Source: JACJWR01 sp963842975 (GTDB lineage: Bacteria; Actinomycetota; Actinomycetes; S36-B12; UBA10799). From it: a stretch of 64,000 nt of DNA. Positions 63,091-64,000 of this stretch are shown in pieces. The position numbers and the translations under genes were made by a program. The notes beneath the pieces were generated by a model. It saw only the letters and a program-made list of their open reading frames with translations. It did no database searches and was not told the origin of the DNA. Every line of letters starts with the position of its first letter. Position 1 is the first letter of the stretch. Location of the stretch: NCBI GenBank assembly GCA_963842975.1, contig CAWJIH010000012.1, forward strand, positions 53,115 through 117,114, in the 5' to 3' direction.

Positions 63091-64000
63091 ACGGCAGGAC
63101 GGCAACGGGGTCGCGTGCGGCCCCACCGGAGCAGCCACGCCAGCAGAATCCGGCGCTGCCGTTGGTCGAACGGGTCCGGAGCCGGTTGATTTCGACGGCG
63201 GCCGAACCGACCCCCGCCCGAGTGGCCGAGGCACTTCGCGAAGAAGGCTTGCTGGTGGGGGATGAATCCCTCATGGCACTGGTCACCGACCTGCGTTCCG
63301 AGTTGGCCGGGGCAGGCCCGTTGGAGGCGTTGATGGCCGACGAGCGAGTGTCTGATGTGCTGGTCAACGCGCCGGATTCGGTGTGGGTGGATCGGGGTTC
63401 GGGGTTGCAGCAGGTGGCGGTGGCGTTTGCTGACGAAGCCGCAGTTCGGAGGTTGGCTCAGCGCTTGGCGGCGTTGGCGGGACGGCGGCTCGACGATGCC
63501 TCCCCTTACGTTGATGCGCGACTGCCGGATGGCGCTCGCCTGCATGCGGTGATTCCACCGGTGGCCCCGCGCGGAACGTGTATTTCGATTCGGGTGCCGC
63601 GCAAGCGCGGCTTCACGCTCGAGGAGTTGGTGCGTTTCGGGGCGCTGCCGGAACGTGGAGCGGAATGGCTGCGTCGCGTGGTCGATCGCAGACTCGCCTT
63701 TCTCGTCAGTGGGGGTACCGGGGCGGGTAAGACGACCTTGTTGTCGACCCTGCTGTCGCTGGCGCCAGCGGCGGAACGGCTGCTGGTGGTAGAAGACTCA
63801 TCCGAACTCGAACCCCGCCATCCACATGTGGTGCGGTTGGAGTCGCGGCCGTCCAATGTTGAGGGGGTCGGGGCGGTGACGCTGCGCGATCTGGTGCGGC
63901 AGGCGCTTCGGATGCGCCCGGATCGACTCGTCCTGGGTGAGGTTCGGGGGGCCGAGGTGGTGGATCTTCTCGCAGCTTTGAACACGGGGCACGAAGGCGG
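63087..64000 (+). CDS. TadA/CpaF-type secretion ATPase, 3' truncated by window edge
   Basis: The GTG at 63087 overlaps the ssd stop. At least 304 residues are visible. N-terminal domain with AGPLEALMADERVSDVLVNAPDSVWVDRG, then RLPDGARLHAVIPPVAPRGTCISIRVPRKRGFTL, Walker A VSGGTGAGKTTLLSTLL (about residues 207-223), Asp box VVEDSSELEPRHPHVVRLESR, and LRDLVRQALRMRPDRLVLGEVRGAEVVDLLAALNTGH (Walker B and His box). This is the Flp/Tad pilus ATPase (TadA/CpaF). Such genes normally continue into tadB, tadC and pilin genes, beyond the right edge. Confidence 0.93.
   Translation, partial: MNGRTATGSRAAPPEQPRQQNPALPLVERVRSRLISTAAEPTPARVAEALREEGLLVGDESLMALVTDLRSELAGAGPLEALMADERVSDVLVNAPDSVWVDRGSGLQQVAVAFADEAAVRRLAQRLAALAGRRLDDASPYVDARLPDGARLHAVIPPVAPRGTCISIRVPRKRGFTLEELVRFGALPERGAEWLRRVVDRRLAFLVSGGTGAGKTTLLSTLLSLAPAAERLLVVEDSSELEPRHPHVVRLESRPSNVEGVGAVTLRDLVRQALRMRPDRLVLGEVRGAEVVDLLAALNTGHEG

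Overview
The window is a high-GC chromosomal segment from an actinobacterium (Actinomycetota). The evidence is a WhiB-type iron-sulfur regulator, a MarP-like CvpA/HtrA protease, an RsiG-like c-di-GMP anti-sigma homologue, an Ssd/CpaE-like ATPase next to a TadA-type ATPase, a 6C RNA, PAC2, alpha-E and DUF1990 proteins, and a tmsAB/bfaAB-type pair for 10-methyl fatty acids. The order dnaX-recR ... ask-asd ... metallophosphoesterase-PBP-whiB-two ArsA-type ATPases-DUF4177-RidA-MBL-crp-nth-TlpA-Nudix-marP-epoxide-hydrolase-like-holin-like ... HAD-6C RNA-ssd-tadA follows, from memory, the Mycobacterium tuberculosis Rv3659c-Rv3721c neighbourhood. I cannot name the genus. The organism is not Mycobacterium itself.

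Layout. 1-2.95 kb: a Tat-exported metallophosphoesterase, a lipoprotein and a membrane protein. 2.98-6.4 kb (minus): a compact operon of circularly permuted ATP-grasp, alpha-E and transglutaminase-like proteins. 6.7-9.3 kb: tmsA-tmsB. 9.3-15.0 kb: DUF1990, PAC2, a cation-diffusion transporter, a geranylgeranyl-reductase-family flavoprotein, a small lipoprotein and a tocopherol-cyclase-family protein. 15.1-17.9 kb: the three-subunit proton-translocating transhydrogenase operon pntAA-pntAB-pntB. 17.9-18.9 kb: dps and tadA. 19-34.5 kb is a more accessory stretch dominated by exported proteins: an RCC1-repeat protein, an orphan family-5 solute-binding lipoprotein, a Pr6Pr-like membrane protein, two lipoproteins, a TauE/SafE transporter, a second Tat metallophosphoesterase paralogous to the one at the left edge, a decayed RES-domain gene and a 1300-residue subtilisin-like protease. 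35-64 kb is the conserved block: two tRNA-Ser genes, SRP RNA, dnaX, recR, ask, asd, tRNA-Pro, then cell-wall, regulatory, repair and septation genes up to a TadA/CpaF-type ATPase cut by the right edge.

Two cross-cutting points matter for anyone using this annotation. First, at least nine reading frames are broken by single-base changes, including genes expected to be essential (dnaX, ask). Eight of the nine look like one extra base, so sequencing or assembly error is the leading explanation, and these are annotated as single genes across the break. Second, many genes show a -10 hexamer TANNNT (usually TAGGGT, TAGGCT or TAGACT) only 6-8 nt before the start codon, which indicates widespread leaderless transcription and was used to choose several starts.

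The most interesting items are the RsiG-like protein carrying two copies of the c-di-GMP-binding signature, the syntenic 6C RNA, a leaderless 11-codon ORF ahead of the TauE/SafE transporter, an apparent ATT start with a perfect Shine-Dalgarno in the epoxide-hydrolase-like gene, a Nudix-MBL fusion, a perfect 30-bp inverted repeat beside tRNA-Pro, and an uncharacterised lipoprotein with a papain-like Cys/His/Asn constellation. No CRISPR array, integrase, transposase or prophage was found.
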